From: Hordeum vulgare subsp. vulgare
Taxonomy: Eukaryota > Streptophyta > Magnoliopsida > Poales > Poaceae
Reading direction: 5' to 3'
Assembly (NCBI RefSeq): GCF_904849725.1
Contig: NC_058519.1
Span: 534,324,316-534,388,315, forward strand
Length of the DNA stretch: 64,000 nucleotides
Of this stretch, positions 34,764 to 47,441 are shown one piece after another; position 1 is the stretch's first letter; every line of letters starts with the position of its first letter. The notes beneath the pieces were generated by a model. That model had not been told where the DNA came from. It saw only the letters and a list, made by a program, of their open reading frames with translations, and ran no database searches. The position numbers and the translations under genes are program-made.

Positions 34764-35683
34764 GACCACCATCAGAGCGTCAATGCTGCACCATGGGCGC
34801 AATAGCACTTGATTAGGCCTTCCAGCAATCCCAATGCATGATTGATCATATTTCATGGTTCAACGACTTCAGACATGCCGCCCGTAGTAGTGCGAGAGTT
34901 CATCCTGTGTTACATAGGAGTTGTCGAACCATCGGAATTAGATCTCATATGTTCCTGTTGGTAGCATGTAAATTTGGGTGTCAAACTGCTTTGTGGGTGT
35001 GTATTGGTTACCCACCTCAGATATGTGTAAAAGGCCGCATAGAAACGGAGGAAATGACTGGGCCCGTGTTGTTTACACTTTGTTACTGCAATGATATCCA
35101 GTAGCATTTTCACGGGAAAGATGGCTTGAGTTGACCGGAAAGTTACCAATAAAGCATGTTGGCTTTAAATTTGAGTTTATGTTATCCTGTTTGCGTGGGA
35201 TGATATCATGGCTTGGTTTTGCTTTTCTGCAGCAAATTTTTATGTTCCCTCGGTGAGCAACTACTAGTAAAGATTATGAGTGTTGCAGCGATGGTAAGTC
35301 GCAAAGTAGCATGCACTTTCAATGACTAGTGGGCAGTGGTCGTGGGGCAGCAAGATGGTGCTGAGTGAGTGGATGCTTTTGACGGGAAGGTGTCCGTTTT
35401 GCTACTAAAATATCTGTATAATCGCACCCTCACAGGCTTGGTTTAGTCTGAAATTGTGTAGTGTATTGCTAAATAATCGCTAAGGGACACACGGGGCTGC
35501 TAAAGAGTGGCGTCTGCTTTGGCAATGTCCCTGTCGCCGGATGCTTCTGCTTCATTTGCACTTCTATAGTTCTATTCTCTCTCGGCATGGTTTTTTGCTG
35601 GAGTAGTAGTATACTGAGCATCGAAAGAAAACATGTTTGTTTCCCAAGTCACATGTTGAGGTTGGCGCGATCCGATGCGATTT
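34764..35683 (+). other. 3' untranslated region and downstream flank of the PUX1-type gene
   Basis: This follows the TGA at 34761-34763. Open frames at 34838-35104 are 3' UTR translations. It ends at the LINE target duplication (35684-35695). Confidence 0.65.
35148..35153 (+). terminator. Polyadenylation signal candidate of the PUX1-type gene
   Basis: AATAAA lies about 385 bp after the stop codon, followed by T/GT-rich DNA. It is the best canonical signal before the LINE. Confidence 0.55.
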
Positions 35684-35719
35684 CTCTCTCCATTTTTTTT
35701 TTACGGAAGTCATAGATCT

Positions 35720-38700
35720 TTATTCCTTAATAACAGAATTACAATCCTCAGCAACGAGATCGCTTGCAAAAGGAGGAGGGTGACCCAGCCAACATGCTGT
35801 ACTATCCCCACATCGACCATAATTTGCTAGGCAGTCTGCAACTCTATTTTGCTCGCGTGAAACTTTTACAGGAATAAATACCCTATCACTTAGAAGGAAC
35901 TTAATTTCTCTGATCATATGACCATAAGCGGAATTATCTAACGATGCGTCTGTGAGGGCGTTGATAGCCGCCACACAATCTGATTGAAGCATGATAGTGG
36001 CATCTGAGCGCTCAGTAGCAAGTTTAATACCCTCCCGAATAGCTTGTAATTCCGCTTCCAGCACATCATTGCAGTGAAATAGCTTGCGATAGGCCGCAAA
36101 TATTACCTCGCCCGTTGCTGTTCTCAGGATCATCCCTGCGCCAGCTGAACCATCAGATATAGCATAAGAACCATCAACTGACAACGCCACCATTCCATCC
36201 GGAGGAGGAGGCCACGGTAACCTTGGTGCCGGTTTGCATCGGGGGGGGGGGGGATCAGATCAGGAGCCACACGCGCTTTCCCTTTAATGATGTCCTCCAC
36301 ACTACTTGAGATCTGGGAGTAGGTACTGTGGTAACTCTGTAGGAATGAGCAAGATACATCTTGCGGTGGAGGATCCTTCCCATGTAGAATCTCGTTTCTA
36401 ACATACCAGGAACGCCATAGGACCATGATAATTCTGCTGCGAACAGAGACATGTGATTCTTCGAGGAGTTGAAGGAGCCATTCCTTGCATGTCCAGTTGA
36501 TCAGAGATCTATCAGGTAACGGCCAGTAGAGGCGCATTGCGTCCCACAAGGCGGCAGTATGCGGGCAAGCGAGAAGAGCATGAAATGATGATCCTGCTCC
36601 CGATCACATACCTGGAAGAAGCCATTCAAATCAAAATGCCGCCTCTTCTTCTCAGCGTCTGTAGGAAGGGAACCCGAGACAACTTGCCAGACAAAGATCT
36701 TTAGTTTTGGAGGAACCTCTGCTCCCCATATTAGCCTCCAAATTGGTCTGTCTCCAGCCGGGTTTACACTAGATGAACCCGGATTAAAGTGGTCATAGTG
36801 AATCGCCATCACTACATGATATGCGCTGTTTACTGTCAACACCCCTGATTTCTCCCATGGCCAAGAAATAAAATCCTCCCACAATCTCGGGGACGTTCTT
36901 ATCTTTAAGATAGATTCCACATCCGGTTGCCAGAAGTGTTGACGGAGCAACTCTACCCTCCAACAGCCCTGGTCATCCAGGAAGTCGCTCACATCGTTTT
37001 AACCGGCAATTCCGCTTTGGTGTGATGGGTATAAACGGCATCCCCCCTGGGGATCCAAGGGTCTCTCCAAACCCTGATATCCATGCCATTGCCCACCCTC
37101 CATAGCATTCCTTTCTTAACAAGTTCCAGCCCATGTTCAAGGCCACGCCACACAGCGAAGCATTCCCAGTGAAGACCGTGTCAACCAAGTTCCCATTAGG
37201 ATAATATTTAGCACGGAGGAGCGATGCGCACAGAGAATTTGGTGTCATCAGTAAGCGCCACACCTGCTTGGCTAACAGGGCTTGGTTATAGGCCCTCATG
37301 TCCCGAAACCCTAGACCCCCTGAGCTTTTGGTAGGATTAACTTATCCCAAGACATCCATGCCATTTTCCGCCACCCCTTCTCCACTCCCCACCAATATTG
37401 CCGAATCATTTTGGTAAGCTCATCACACACCGAGAAGGGGAGTTTGAAAATGCTCATAACATACACTGGGATAGCTTGTGCCACTGCCTTGATCAGAACT
37501 TCTTTACTTGCTTGTGACGCATACTTTTCGCTCCATTCAATTAGCCTCTTGCTTAGGCTTGCTTGTAAGGATTCAAAGCTGCCCTTATGCATACGCCCAT
37601 CCAGAACCGGAAGACCCAGGTATTTAGCTTCGAACTCCTGTTGGGTTACTTGCAGAATACCCTTAATCTCATCGACCACCAGCGGCTCGCAACTATCTTT
37701 GAACAGGATCGAACATTTGGAGGGATTGATGAGCTGGCCCGTAGCAACAGCATATGTGTGTAACACATCCTTGATGATCGCAGCTTGGTATGCAGAAGCA
37801 CGGAAGAATAGGAGAGAATCATCCGCGAATAATAGGTGAGATATAGCTGGCGCCCCTCGGCATATTTTCAGTGGTTCAGTCGTTCCAGAACCGCCTCATG
37901 TAGGAGGGCAGATAGTGCATCAGTGACGAAGAGGAACAAAAAAGGGGACAATGGGTCACCTTGCCAAAGGCCTCTGGAGGGAGCAAATTGATGCAGAGAC
38001 TTCCCATTAAACTTCACTGTGAATTTGACCAATCGCACCGATGCCATGATCCTGCTAACCCATTCACTTGCAAAACCCCACTTCAATAAGGCCCGTTCCA
38101 AGAAGTCCCAATCAAACGATCATATGCTTTGGATAGGTCCAACTTGTAAGCGCAGTAGTCATTCCGTGCAGATCGTGTTTGGAGATGATGCAAACACTCG
38201 AAAGCAATGATAGAATTATCTGATATCAGCCTACCAGGGATGAAGGCACTCTGATTTACCGAGATGAGCTCAGATAAGCAAGGTCGAAGCCTGTTCACCA
38301 TACACTTGGACACCACCTTGTAAATGACATTACACAAAGAGATAGGACGGAATTCCTTCAGGGAGGCAGGGTGCTGGACTTTAGGTATAAGAACGATGAG
38401 AGTTTCATTTACACCCTCCGGCATTACCCCCGACAAAAAGAAATCACGAACCGCCTTCACAACATCCTCTTTCATCACCTCCCATTTCCGCTAATAGAAT
38501 CTCACAGGGAATCCATCCGGCCCTGGGGCTTTCAATGGCCCAATCTGAAACAGAGCATCTGAAATTTCCTTGTCTGAATAGGGCGCAAGTAGTTTCTCAT
38601 TCATATCATCCATAACTTTAGGCACTATTTTGCTTAACATAACATCCGGTGTTAACGTTGGGTCCTTGGTATACACCTCCTTAAAGTAAGAAGATGCCAT

Positions 38701-38952
38701 CCGTTCCATCTCCGATGGAGCCACACACCACGACCCATCATCTTTTTGAAGTCTCCGGATGTTGTTTCTCCTGGCACGCCACACCGCCTGACGATGAAAG
38801 TGTTTAGTATTGCAATCGCCTTCCTTCAACCAGGTTATGCGGCTGCGTTGAAGCCACATCATTTCCTCCCTATAAAGCAATTCATCCAATTCTCCCATTT
38901 TCTTTTTTACTAGCAACCGATTGGCATCATTGAGCTGCAAGGCCTCAAGCTC
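35720..38952 (-). pseudogene. LINE ORF2, 3' part: reverse transcriptase, zf-RVT, RNase H
   Basis: The reverse transcriptase reads KAPGPDGFP (near 38520), FRPISLCNVIYK, QSAFIPGRLISDN, LDLSKAYDR and LFADDSLLF (37811-37832), with the catalytic Asp pair intact. The zf-RVT region near 36700 has PPKLKIFVWQ. The RNase H domain at 36193-35720 retains DGSY, EAELQAI and QSDC, a D-E-D triad. A TAG at 38493-38491 and frame breaks near 38095, 37315, 37000 and 36560 make it non-functional. The 5' continuation is across the Copia at 51280-52191. Confidence 0.9.
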
Positions 38953-39288
38953 CCCGCTGTTGAGGCATAATTTATGCGTAAGTAATTTTGGTGATTGTTG
39001 ACAATACCATACAGGACTAATCGTGTGTGTCAAGGTTTCAGGCAACATTCGTCAACGGCACAAGACGACACGACTCCTCTCTTCGGGAACGGAAGCACGG
39101 CGCTATCCTAGATTCTTTTCATTTGAGTCATAGGAAAGCCGTACTATTAAGAGGGGATCCGTAGTGGAAAGGTTTGGGTGGAATCTATCTTTGCACACGC
39201 ACACCTCTATTTTCTCCCTTTCCTTTATCCTTGTCGCGGCCCTCGCCTGTTTGTTCTTTGCGTCTCGGCAAAATGGTCCCCAGCGGTA

Positions 39289-39662
39289 GTACCGCTGGTC
39301 CCAGCGGTAGTACCGCTGTACTGCAAGCGGTAGTACCGCTGCAGCCAGCGGTAGTACCGCTGGCTGGCGGTAGTACCGCCCCTGTTCAGCGGTAGTACCG
39401 CTGGCCAGCGGGTAGTACCGCCCCTGGTCAGCGGTAGTACCGCTCCAGGTGCCCTGTTCCACCTACCTAGCGGTACTTCGTGGACGGACCCTTTTGCGAA
39501 GACTTTCTCGGCGGTAGTAGTGTTTATACACTACCAAGGGCCAGCGGTAGTACCGCTGCTCCAGCGGTAGTACCGCTGGAAGCCCAGCGGTAGTACCGCT
39601 GAATGCAGCAGTAGTACCGCCAGACAGCGGTAGTACCGCTCCTTCCCAGCGGTACTACCGCT
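39289..39662. repeat. Array of GCGGTAGTACCGC hairpin repeats in the 5' LTR
   Basis: At least ten copies of AGCGGTAGTACCGCT or close variants occur. Each is an inverted repeat with 7-bp arms around one central base. Spacing is irregular (about 17-45 bp). The array stops about 50 bp before the LTR TATA box. It is duplicated in the 3' LTR at 50106-50490. Confidence 0.93.
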
Positions 39663-39708
39663 GGATCTCGGGCAGAGAGTGGGAAAACGGTCTGAATTTT
39701 CCCCCCAC

Positions 39709-39716
39709 TATATAAA
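39709..39716 (+). promoter_or_regulatory. TATA box of the Sirevirus-like LTR
   Basis: TATATAAA within CACTATATAAAGGG lies directly after the hairpin array. The same motif recurs at 50536-50543 in the 3' LTR. It should start the genomic RNA near 39740. Confidence 0.85.
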
Positions 39717-40450
39717 GGGTTCTTCTAGCTGAGGAACCCTATCTCTTACCTCTCTAAGCTCCATTGTTGCTCCACAAGCTTAAAAGTGCCCGATCTCTCT
39801 CCCTAGCCAATCAAACTTGTTGATTCTTTAGGGATTGGTTGAGAAGGCCTAGATTCACACTTCCACCGAGAGAAAAGTTGATTCCCCCACCTATCCCTTG
39901 CGGATCTTGTTACTCTTGGGTGTTTGAGCATCCTAGACGGTTGAGGTCACCTCGAAGCCATATTCCATTGTGGTGAAGCTTCGTGGTCTTGTTGGGAGCC
40001 TCCAAGCTTTGTGTGGAGTTGCCCCAACCTTGTTTGTAAAGGTTCGGTCGCCGCCTTCAAGGGCACCTATAGTGGAATCACGGTACCTTGCATCGTGCGA
40101 GGGTGTGAGGGAGAATACGGTGGCCTTAGTGGCTTTTTGGGGAGCATTGTGCCTCCACACCGCTCCAACGGAGACGTACTTCCTGTCAAAGGGAAGGAAC
40201 TTCGGTAACACATCCTCGTCTCCATCGGTTCCACTTGTGGTTATCTCTATCCTTTACTTTGTATTTGCTTTCGCTTGTGACTATATCTTAGTAGTCTTAA
40301 TAGCTCTCATTGTTAGCTTCTATAGGGTTCACCTCATTGTCATATTATTTGTGAACCCGTATAGTGTTTACCTTAACTTGCTAAGATTAATTAAAAAGTG
40401 GTCGTTGTCTATTCACCCCCCCTCTAGCCAACCATATTGATCCTTTCAAT

Positions 40451-40462
40451 TGGTATCAGAGC
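40451..40462 (+). other. Primer binding site of the Sirevirus-like Copia
   Basis: TGGTATCAGAGC, a perfect initiator-Met tRNA complement, begins 2 bp after the LTR end. Confidence 0.93.
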
Positions 40463-40499
40463 CACGTCTCTTTATTAAGGGTTTAACCACCCGAAGAGT

Positions 40500-43032
40500 A
40501 TGGAAGGCGAAGAGGAAGTGAACCATGGGCAACCCGAGGGCATGGACTTGACTTCGGTCACAAGGGACGACTTGAATACGGCTATGGCAGCCCTCAAGAC
40601 GTCCTTGACGAGCGAAGTCAAAACCATGCTTAAGGAATTAATTGATGGTCTTAGAAGTTCACCCGAACCGGCTTTAGTGGTTAAACCCACCATTTCCGAT
40701 CCGGAGGCCAACTCCTCTAAGGAAGCGGCTAAAGGTATGCAAACTGCTTCACCTCACGAAAAGGATGGGACTGGAACACATGCCTCTGTTCCACCTCCCA
40801 TGACTTATGGAGGACCCGTTCTCGCACCTCGTCTTAATCCTGTTGGTCCTCCTCCTAAACTTGTGAAAGGTGACTTTGCTAACTGGGTATTTTCTATTAA
40901 GTCTCATTTGAATCACAGCTCAACAAACTTGTGGAGAATTATCGAGCAAGGATATTACCCCCATGACCCAAGCAACCTCACTCCAAGAGAAGATGCAGAC
41001 AATCAATATAATCACTCTGCGCTGTTTATCCTTCAGTCTGCTGTGCCACCTGAAGATCTTCCCCACTTACGTCCCTTCACATTGGCCAAGGATTGTTGGG
41101 AGCATATTATGGTGTTGTATAAGGGAAGCTCAAGTATTCAACGATCCAACTATGAAGTGATACTTGATCAGGCCGATGAGTTTGTGATGAAGGAAGAAGA
41201 GGACCCTCGTGATCTCTATCGGAGGGTGACTGCTATTGCCGTGGCACTAAAGGATCATGGAAGTAAGGATGTGGATGACACTTGGGTCAAACGCAAGTTC
41301 CTCAAAGCCATCATGCCTTTCAACAAAGCCATGTCATCTGTCATTCGTCAGCGCGCCAGACTTTCACTCTTTGTCTTCCAGTGAAGTGTTGGATGAGTTC
41401 ATTGCAATGTCAATCATGAATGAAACTGCCGACAATGCACTTGCTCGTGTCCGATCAAAAACCGCTTCACCCAAACTTGCGTTGAAAGCAAGAGTAATGC
41501 TTGAAGAAGAAGAAGAAGATGAGGAAGAGGAGAGCTGCCCGGAAGACACAAAGTATGCCTATCATGAGCACATGGCTCTTGCATCAAGGCAATTCTGGGG
41601 AAATAAAAGGAACTCAAGACCAACCTTCAACAAGAACAACTCAAGTGGTTTCAAACCCAAACAACGAGTAAGGACATGCTATAACTGTGGCAACGTGAGT
41701 CACTTCGTGGCAGAATGTCCATATGAGAAGAGAGAAGACAATGGAGGCAAGCTCATTCGCAAAGACAGAACCAAATCATTTCCAATCAAGAACAACTTTG
41801 TGAAGAAACCTCACCCAAAAGGAATGGTGGCCCTGGAGGAGTATCCTTCTGATGATGATGATACAGTGGCAACGGCAACTGTTGCTATAGCCACTACCCC
41901 TTCCCAGAAGGTGTCTCTTTTCAACGCCCCCAACGAGAACCACATCACCAAGTGCCTCATGGCAAAAGGTACCAATCAGGTAACTTCTATCATTAAGACC
42001 AACATTACTTCTACTCCTTCACTGTTAAATTGTGTAGAAGATAGTGATGTTGGAAAACTTAATGAACATGATCTTGATAAGTTTCTATGCACTATTAAGG
42101 GAGAAACCAAGAAGCATTTTGTTGCTCTCTTGGAACAATTGGGTGAGGCCACTGACCTTATTGAGTCTCATGAGGAGACCATCTCCGAGCTTCATGGACA
42201 TAGTCGTGACTATGCCGATGAAATTGCTGAATTATCTAGTACTCTTGAAGAAGAGCGCACTCTTCGTTTGGCTCTTGAGGAGTCATATAACGATGACTGC
42301 ACTAAAATGCAAAAGAAACTGGATCATGATGTTGTTCTTACTCGCATGCTTAAATCTGAAAAGTATGCTCTTGAGGTTGGCCGTGAAAGACTCAAAGAAG
42401 AGTTTGACATACTTGACAAGGCCCACAAAGCCTTGAAAGGTGCTCATTTCGCTCTGAAAGAGTCTCATGATCAACTCCAAGCAAAGCTTACCAAGGAGAT
42501 CTCTACTTGTCCTCCCTTTGTGCTAATTGATAATACTTGTACAACTAACCCTTGTTGTGAGCATGTTCATCTTGTGGAAGAAAATGCCAAGTTAAAGGAG
42601 AAACTTGAGAAGGGCCTTGTGTCATGCAGACAAGGTGAGAAGAGTCTGAACGATCTCTTGAGCACTCAAAAGGGTGTTGTAGGAAAGGAAGGAATTGGAC
42701 TTACCTCCAAGTCAAAAGGTAAAAGAAAGAACAAGAACAAACGATCTCTCACCCTCATGGACATCTTTGTCAAGGAGGGTGAGGGTACTCAGAAGGTGAA
42801 CAGGAACAAGGTGGACTATGGGAACCTCAAGAAGGGCAAAGCCGTTCCTACTAACACAGCCGGCAAACTCAATTCCTCTTATGTGTTATGTTGTGCTAGT
42901 GATGGGCATGTTTATGCCAGATTTATTGGTTCCTACGATGAAGATATTGAATGGGCTATCTGGGTTCCTAAGACCCTTGTCTCTAACATGAAAGGACCCA
43001 TTAAAAAATGGGTACCTAAAACCAAGCCTTGA
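40500..43032 (+). pseudogene. Gag of the Sirevirus-like Copia, one frame break
   Basis: ATG at 40500 opens MEGEEEVNHGQPEG. The Gag core (residues about 100-280: FANWVFSIKSHL, WEHIMVLYKG, DLYRRVTAIAVAL) is read in one frame and meets a stop at 41382-41384. A one-base difference near 41350 moves the continuing frame, which then runs through an acidic stretch. An intact zinc knuckle CYNCGNVSHFVAEC (near 41680) is followed by a long coiled-coil extension (about 42050-42660) to TGA 43030-43032. Extended coiled-coil Gag is a Sirevirus trait; the SIRE1 Gag binds dynein light chain. A single break in so young an element could be post-insertion or a sequence error. Confidence 0.88.
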
Positions 43033-43036
43033 TCCA

Positions 43037-46000
43037 TTGCAGGAGTTTGCTTCCGGTGGGGTGTCATGGTTGCTCGATAGTGGAGCAACAAATCATATGA
43101 CCGGAAGCAAGGACTTAGTGGTGGATGTGCACCCTTCTCCATCTATGCCCACCCATGTCCAATTCGCTGATGCATCCTCGTCAAAGGTATTGGGATTTGG
43201 TAAGGTGGTCGTCTCTCAAGATTTGTCTATTGAGAAGGTCATGCTTGTTGAGTCTCTTGCCTACAATTTACTTTCCGTTCGTCAACTTGCAATCATGGGT
43301 TTTTCCACATTCTTTAATCTTGACACTGTGGTCCTCCTAAGGAGCAAGACTCTTAAAGTAGCCTATGTTGGACATGTCGAAAATGGTCTCTATGTGGTAA
43401 ACTTTTCAAAGCGACCCACTAAGACTGCGACATGTCTAATGGCTAAAGTTGACGTGGGCTGGCTTTGGCATCGCCGTTTAGCTCATGTCAATATGAGGTC
43501 TTTGCAAAGTCTTCTGACAGGGGACCATGTTCGTGGACTAACAAATGTGAGCTTTGCTAAAGATCGTGTTTGCAGTGCTTGCATTGAAGGAAAGATTCAT
43601 GAAACTGCTCATCGTCCATCAACTCTTATCTACACTAAGAGGCCATTGGAACTTCTTCACATGGATCTGTTTGGTCCTCCAACATTTGATAGTCTTGGAG
43701 GCAGAAAGTATTGCTTAGTAATTGTTGACGACTACTCAAGATATACCTGGGTATATTTCTTCAAAAGGAAGAGTGAAACTCAACAAACGGTTATCAACTT
43801 TGCCAATGAAGCGCAACGTCAACATGAAGCAAAGATCTTGATGATTAGGAGTGACAACGGCACCGAGTTCAAGAACTACACCCTAGATGAGTTTCTAGGT
43901 GATGAGGGGATAAAGCACCAATATTCTGCACCATACACCCCTCAGCAAAACGGCGTGGCAGAAAGGAAGAACCGGACCTTGATAGACGCGGCAAGAACAA
44001 TGATGGCAGAATTCAAATCTCCATACAACTTCTGGGCAGAAGCCATCAACACAGCATGTCATGCGTCCAATCGGCTCTACATCCGCAAAGGCTTGAACAA
44101 GACTCCGTATGAGATTCTAACTGGAAACAAACCCAATATCAAGTACTTCCGGGTATTCGGTTGTAAGTGTTTCATTCTCAAAAAGGGAGCTCGGTTAGCT
44201 AAATTTGATTCTAGAGCACATGAGGGTATCTTTGTTGGTTATGCTACAAACTCTCATGCTTACCGTGTCCTCAACAAGTCCACCGGACTAATTGAGGAGA
44301 CGTGTAACGTAGAGTTTGACGAAAATAATGGCTCCCAAGTGGAGCAAAGTGGTCTTTGTGATATAGGTGATGAAATTCCTCCTGAAGCCATAAGAAGAAT
44401 GGGGATTGGTCAAATACTCCCCATTGAGGAACCCCTTGTGGCCGAAGGAGAAGGACAATGCTCTACTCAAGTGGAGCCATCACCCCCACAAGCCCCACAC
44501 GCTTCCGATGAACAAAGAGAAGACTCTCAACAAGTTGATCAAGCTCTCGGTCAAGATCACTTGCCTAACAATGGTGATGTGCCCCATGATATTCAAGCAC
44601 TACCCCAAGACCCCGAACCTACTCATGATCAAGATCAAGTGCAACCCCGAGATCTAGAACAAGTAGAAGCACAAGATCAAGATCAAGAGCAACCACTAAT
44701 ACAAGATCAAACTAGTGAACCTGCTCAAGTCGAAGGACAAGATGATCAGGAGACTGTCTCACAATTCCCGTCTGGAGCTCCAACAACCGGCTCAAGACGC
44801 AAGGGCAAACAGAAGCAACAAGTCGATGCTCCCCCGTTATCTAATGAAGAACTCTTGGAGCGCCGAGCAGCCAAGCATGCGAACAAGCTGAGAGTCAAGT
44901 CACATCTTATGAAGAATGTCCTTGGCAGCTTAAAAAGGGGAGTATCCACTCGTCAACAGCTTTGGAATTATTGTGAGCATCACGCGTTTGTCTCGTATTG
45001 TGAACCTCAACAGGTACAGGAAGCGCTCGATGATGAGGATTGGCTTATGGCCATGCACGAAGAACTTAACAACTTCGAGCGCAACCAAGTCTGGGATTTA
45101 GTGCCTCGGCCAACGAAGGAACATAATGTCATCGGGACCAAATGGATATTCAAGAACAAGCAAGATGCAAATGGAATTGTGATTCAAAACAAGGCAAGAT
45201 TGGTGGCTCAAGGCTACTCCCAAGTCGAGGGTATCGACTACGGTGAAACCTTTGCCCCTGTCGCTCGTCTAGAATCCATTCGCATGCTACTTGCTTTTGC
45301 TTCTCATCATAACTTCAAATTACAACAAATGGATGTGAAAAGTGCATTTCTTAATGGTCCTTTAAATGAGTTGGTATATGTCAAACAACCCCCGGGATTC
45401 GAACATCCCAAGCTCCCAAATCATGTGTACAAACTCAATAAGGCACTCTATGGTCTTAAACAAGCCCCACGCGCGTGGTATGAGTACCTTACTGAGTTGT
45501 TGCAAGATCGTGGGTTTGAAATTGGGAAGATTGATCCCACTCTTTTTACTAAGAGGGTTAAAGGGGATTTATTCATATGCCAACTATATGTTGATGATAT
45601 TATCTTTGGCTCTCCTAACACTTCATTCAATGAAGAATTTGCCGCGCTAATGACTGAGAAGTTTGAGATGTCCATGATGGGAGAGTTGAAGTTTTTCCTC
45701 GGATTCGAGATTAAGCAAGGTCTAGAAGGGACATTCATCAAACAAGCCAAGTACACTCAAGACATGCTCAAACGGTTCGAGCTCGAAGATGTCAAACCGG
45801 TCAAGTTTCCCATGCCAACCAGATGCAAGCTTGACAGTGATCCCAATGGTAAAGCAGTGGATCAAAAGGTATACCGCTCCATGATTGGATCCCTCCTTTA
45901 CCTTTGTGCATCTAGACCGGATATTATGTTGAGTGTAGGGATATGTGCACGGTTTCAATCCGCACCAAAAGAAAGTCATTACATGGCTGTCAAACGAATC

Positions 46001-46540
46001 TTTCGATATTTGGCTCATACCCCAAACTTTGGCCTCTGGTATCCCAAAGGAGCAAACTTCAATCTAGTTGGCTATTCTGACTCAGACTGGGCTGGAGATT
46101 GTGTGGAGAGGAAGTCAACATCTGGAGGGTGCCAATTCCTTGGTCGCTCTTTGGTAAGTTGGTCGTCAAAGAAGCAGAACTGTGTCTCCTTATCATCCAC
46201 CGAAGCTGAGTATGTGGCAGCTGCAAGTTGTTGTGCACAATTGCTATGGATGAGGCAAACTTTAAAGGATTATGGTGTCACTTGTGACAAAGTGCCTCTT
46301 CTATGTGACAATCAAAGCGCCATCAAGATCTCCCTCAACCCAGTGCAACATAGCAAAACCAAACATATTGATATTCGTCATCACTTCATCCGTGAACATA
46401 TCAAGCTAGGTGATATTGAGGTTCATTTCATTCACACTGAAGAGCAACTTGCAGATATTTTCACCAAGCCACTTGATGAAGCAAGGTTCCGGGAGTTAAG
46501 GCACGAGCTAAATATCATTGATTCGAGTAATGTGGATTGA
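43037..46540 (+). CDS. Pol polyprotein of the Sirevirus-like Copia, open frame
   Basis: This is about 1167 codons without a stop, one frame forward of Gag's end. The pol frame is already open upstream of the Gag stop, so expression would need frameshifting or reinitiation. The first listed codon here is TTG. Domains in order: aspartic protease (LLDSGATNH, about residues 11-19), pre-integrase zinc domain ([17 protein letters not shown]), integrase ([40 protein letters not shown]), reverse transcriptase ([40 protein letters not shown]), and RNase H ([30 protein letters not shown]). Catalytic acidic residues appear intact. Confidence 0.92.
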   Translation: MQEFASGGVSWLLDSGATNHMTGSKDLVVDVHPSPSMPTHVQFADASSSKVLGFGKVVVSQDLSIEKVMLVESLAYNLLSVRQLAIMGFSTFFNLDTVVLLRSKTLKVAYVGHVENGLYVVNFSKRPTKTATCLMAKVDVGWLWHRRLAHVNMRSLQSLLTGDHVRGLTNVSFAKDRVCSACIEGKIHETAHRPSTLIYTKRPLELLHMDLFGPPTFDSLGGRKYCLVIVDDYSRYTWVYFFKRKSETQQTVINFANEAQRQHEAKILMIRSDNGTEFKNYTLDEFLGDEGIKHQYSAPYTPQQNGVAERKNRTLIDAARTMMAEFKSPYNFWAEAINTACHASNRLYIRKGLNKTPYEILTGNKPNIKYFRVFGCKCFILKKGARLAKFDSRAHEGIFVGYATNSHAYRVLNKSTGLIEETCNVEFDENNGSQVEQSGLCDIGDEIPPEAIRRMGIGQILPIEEPLVAEGEGQCSTQVEPSPPQAPHASDEQREDSQQVDQALGQDHLPNNGDVPHDIQALPQDPEPTHDQDQVQPRDLEQVEAQDQDQEQPLIQDQTSEPAQVEGQDDQETVSQFPSGAPTTGSRRKGKQKQQVDAPPLSNEELLERRAAKHANKLRVKSHLMKNVLGSLKRGVSTRQQLWNYCEHHAFVSYCEPQQVQEALDDEDWLMAMHEELNNFERNQVWDLVPRPTKEHNVIGTKWIFKNKQDANGIVIQNKARLVAQGYSQVEGIDYGETFAPVARLESIRMLLAFASHHNFKLQQMDVKSAFLNGPLNELVYVKQPPGFEHPKLPNHVYKLNKALYGLKQAPRAWYEYLTELLQDRGFEIGKIDPTLFTKRVKGDLFICQLYVDDIIFGSPNTSFNEEFAALMTEKFEMSMMGELKFFLGFEIKQGLEGTFIKQAKYTQDMLKRFELEDVKPVKFPMPTRCKLDSDPNGKAVDQKVYRSMIGSLLYLCASRPDIMLSVGICARFQSAPKESHYMAVKRIFRYLAHTPNFGLWYPKGANFNLVGYSDSDWAGDCVERKSTSGGCQFLGRSLVSWSSKKQNCVSLSSTEAEYVAAASCCAQLLWMRQTLKDYGVTCDKVPLLCDNQSAIKISLNPVQHSKTKHIDIRHHFIREHIKLGDIEVHFIHTEEQLADIFTKPLDEARFRELRHELNIIDSSNVD

Positions 46541-46922
46541 AACTAGGCATATTGCACCTCACTTCACATTTCATCTTGGTCTAGATGTAGGCATGGACAT
46601 AGGGGGAGTGTTGTTCTCTCAATGAACTCTCCCTCCCCCCATTATGCGTAAATCAATCTAGTCTTTCACTTTAGCCATTTTCAAATGGCACTTGTGCCTC
46701 AAAGACGAGCATTGGTCATGAACCCAAGGATAATTCTTCGCGGTGTCATACCATTGTCTCAAACATAGGTGGCCTCGGCCACCGCCCCTCCATCCTCTCT
46801 TACGTATAAAGGAGAGGATATACTATGACAAGTCGATACCTCTTCTTAGAAGTCATCCCTTTTTTTCTCACTTGTCATATGCCCAAGTTTTCCCGCCTTC
46901 CCTAGCCGCGTTGAAACATGTA
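46541..46922 (+). other. Post-pol spacer with an internal purine tract
   Basis: AGGGGGAGTGTTG at 46601-46613 resembles a polypurine tract followed by a TGTTG LTR start. No LTR follows it. The rest shows no coding domain. Confidence 0.6.
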
Positions 46923-47265
46923 CAACGGTACTACCGCCAGGGTAGCGGTACTACCGCCAGGACCCCAGCGGTACTACCGCCAGGGGTAGCGGTACTACCG
47001 CCAGGACCCCAGCGGTACTACCGCCATGGTTAGCGGTACTACCGCCAGAGTTCAAAATCTAACTCGGCCGGCCGGAATATTTCTAGGGTTTCGAGGGGGA
47101 GCGGTACTACCGCCAGGGAAGCGGTACTACCGCCAGGACCCCCAGCGGTACTACCGCTGCAACCCAGCGGTACTACCGCTAGGTAGCGGTACTACCGCTG
47201 TAATACAGCGGTACTACCGCCGTGTCAGCGGTACTACCGCTGGACCCAGCGGTACTACCGCTTCC
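46923..47265. repeat. Hairpin-repeat array upstream of the internal TATA box
   Basis: About a dozen copies of AGCGGTACTACCGC(C/T), the inverse-orientation form of the LTR motif, occur in this stretch. The array ends about 15 bp before TATATAAA at 47280. Confidence 0.92.
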
Positions 47266-47279
47266 TATGCCCCTTGGGC

Positions 47280-47287
47280 TATATAAA
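47280..47287 (+). promoter_or_regulatory. Internal TATA box ahead of the accessory gene
   Basis: TATATAAA within GGGCTATATAAAGGGAGG. It closely resembles the LTR promoter core (CACTATATAAAGGGTTC), is 162 bp upstream of the accessory start codon, and likewise follows a hairpin array. This suggests a second promoter for a separate transcript. Confidence 0.65.
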
Positions 47288-47441
47288 GGGAGGGGGAGCC
47301 CGATTTTCAATCTCTTTCTTCTTCCTCGCGGCTCCTCCCTCCCCTACCCCGAAAACCTGCTGCTTGGATCTTTCTTGGAGGAGCTCCCTCTTCCCGTTGG
47401 TGTGGAAGGGCTGATTTACTTCTTCTTCCTCCTCCAAAGCC

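Larger units (their letters stand above)
38958..40448 (+). repeat. 5' LTR of the Sirevirus-like Copia
   Basis: It is 1491 bp and is a direct repeat of 49785-51274. The first 700 bp hold hairpin repeats at 39289-39662, followed by a TATA box at 39709-39716. A 156-codon open frame at 39970-40440 with a hydrophobic end is LTR sequence, and its counterpart is altered in the 3' LTR. Confidence 0.95.

Noticed and set aside
39289..39662. CRISPR-like look of short palindromic repeats with spacers
   Set aside because: Spacing is irregular, the motif varies, the locus is a plant LTR and no cas gene exists.
39970..40440. 156-codon frame with a hydrophobic tail in the Sirevirus-like LTR
   Set aside because: It lies in the LTR, and in the 3' copy (50838-51266) it is altered by an indel. 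It looks like a chance frame in LTR sequence. A small membrane protein is not excluded but is unsupported.
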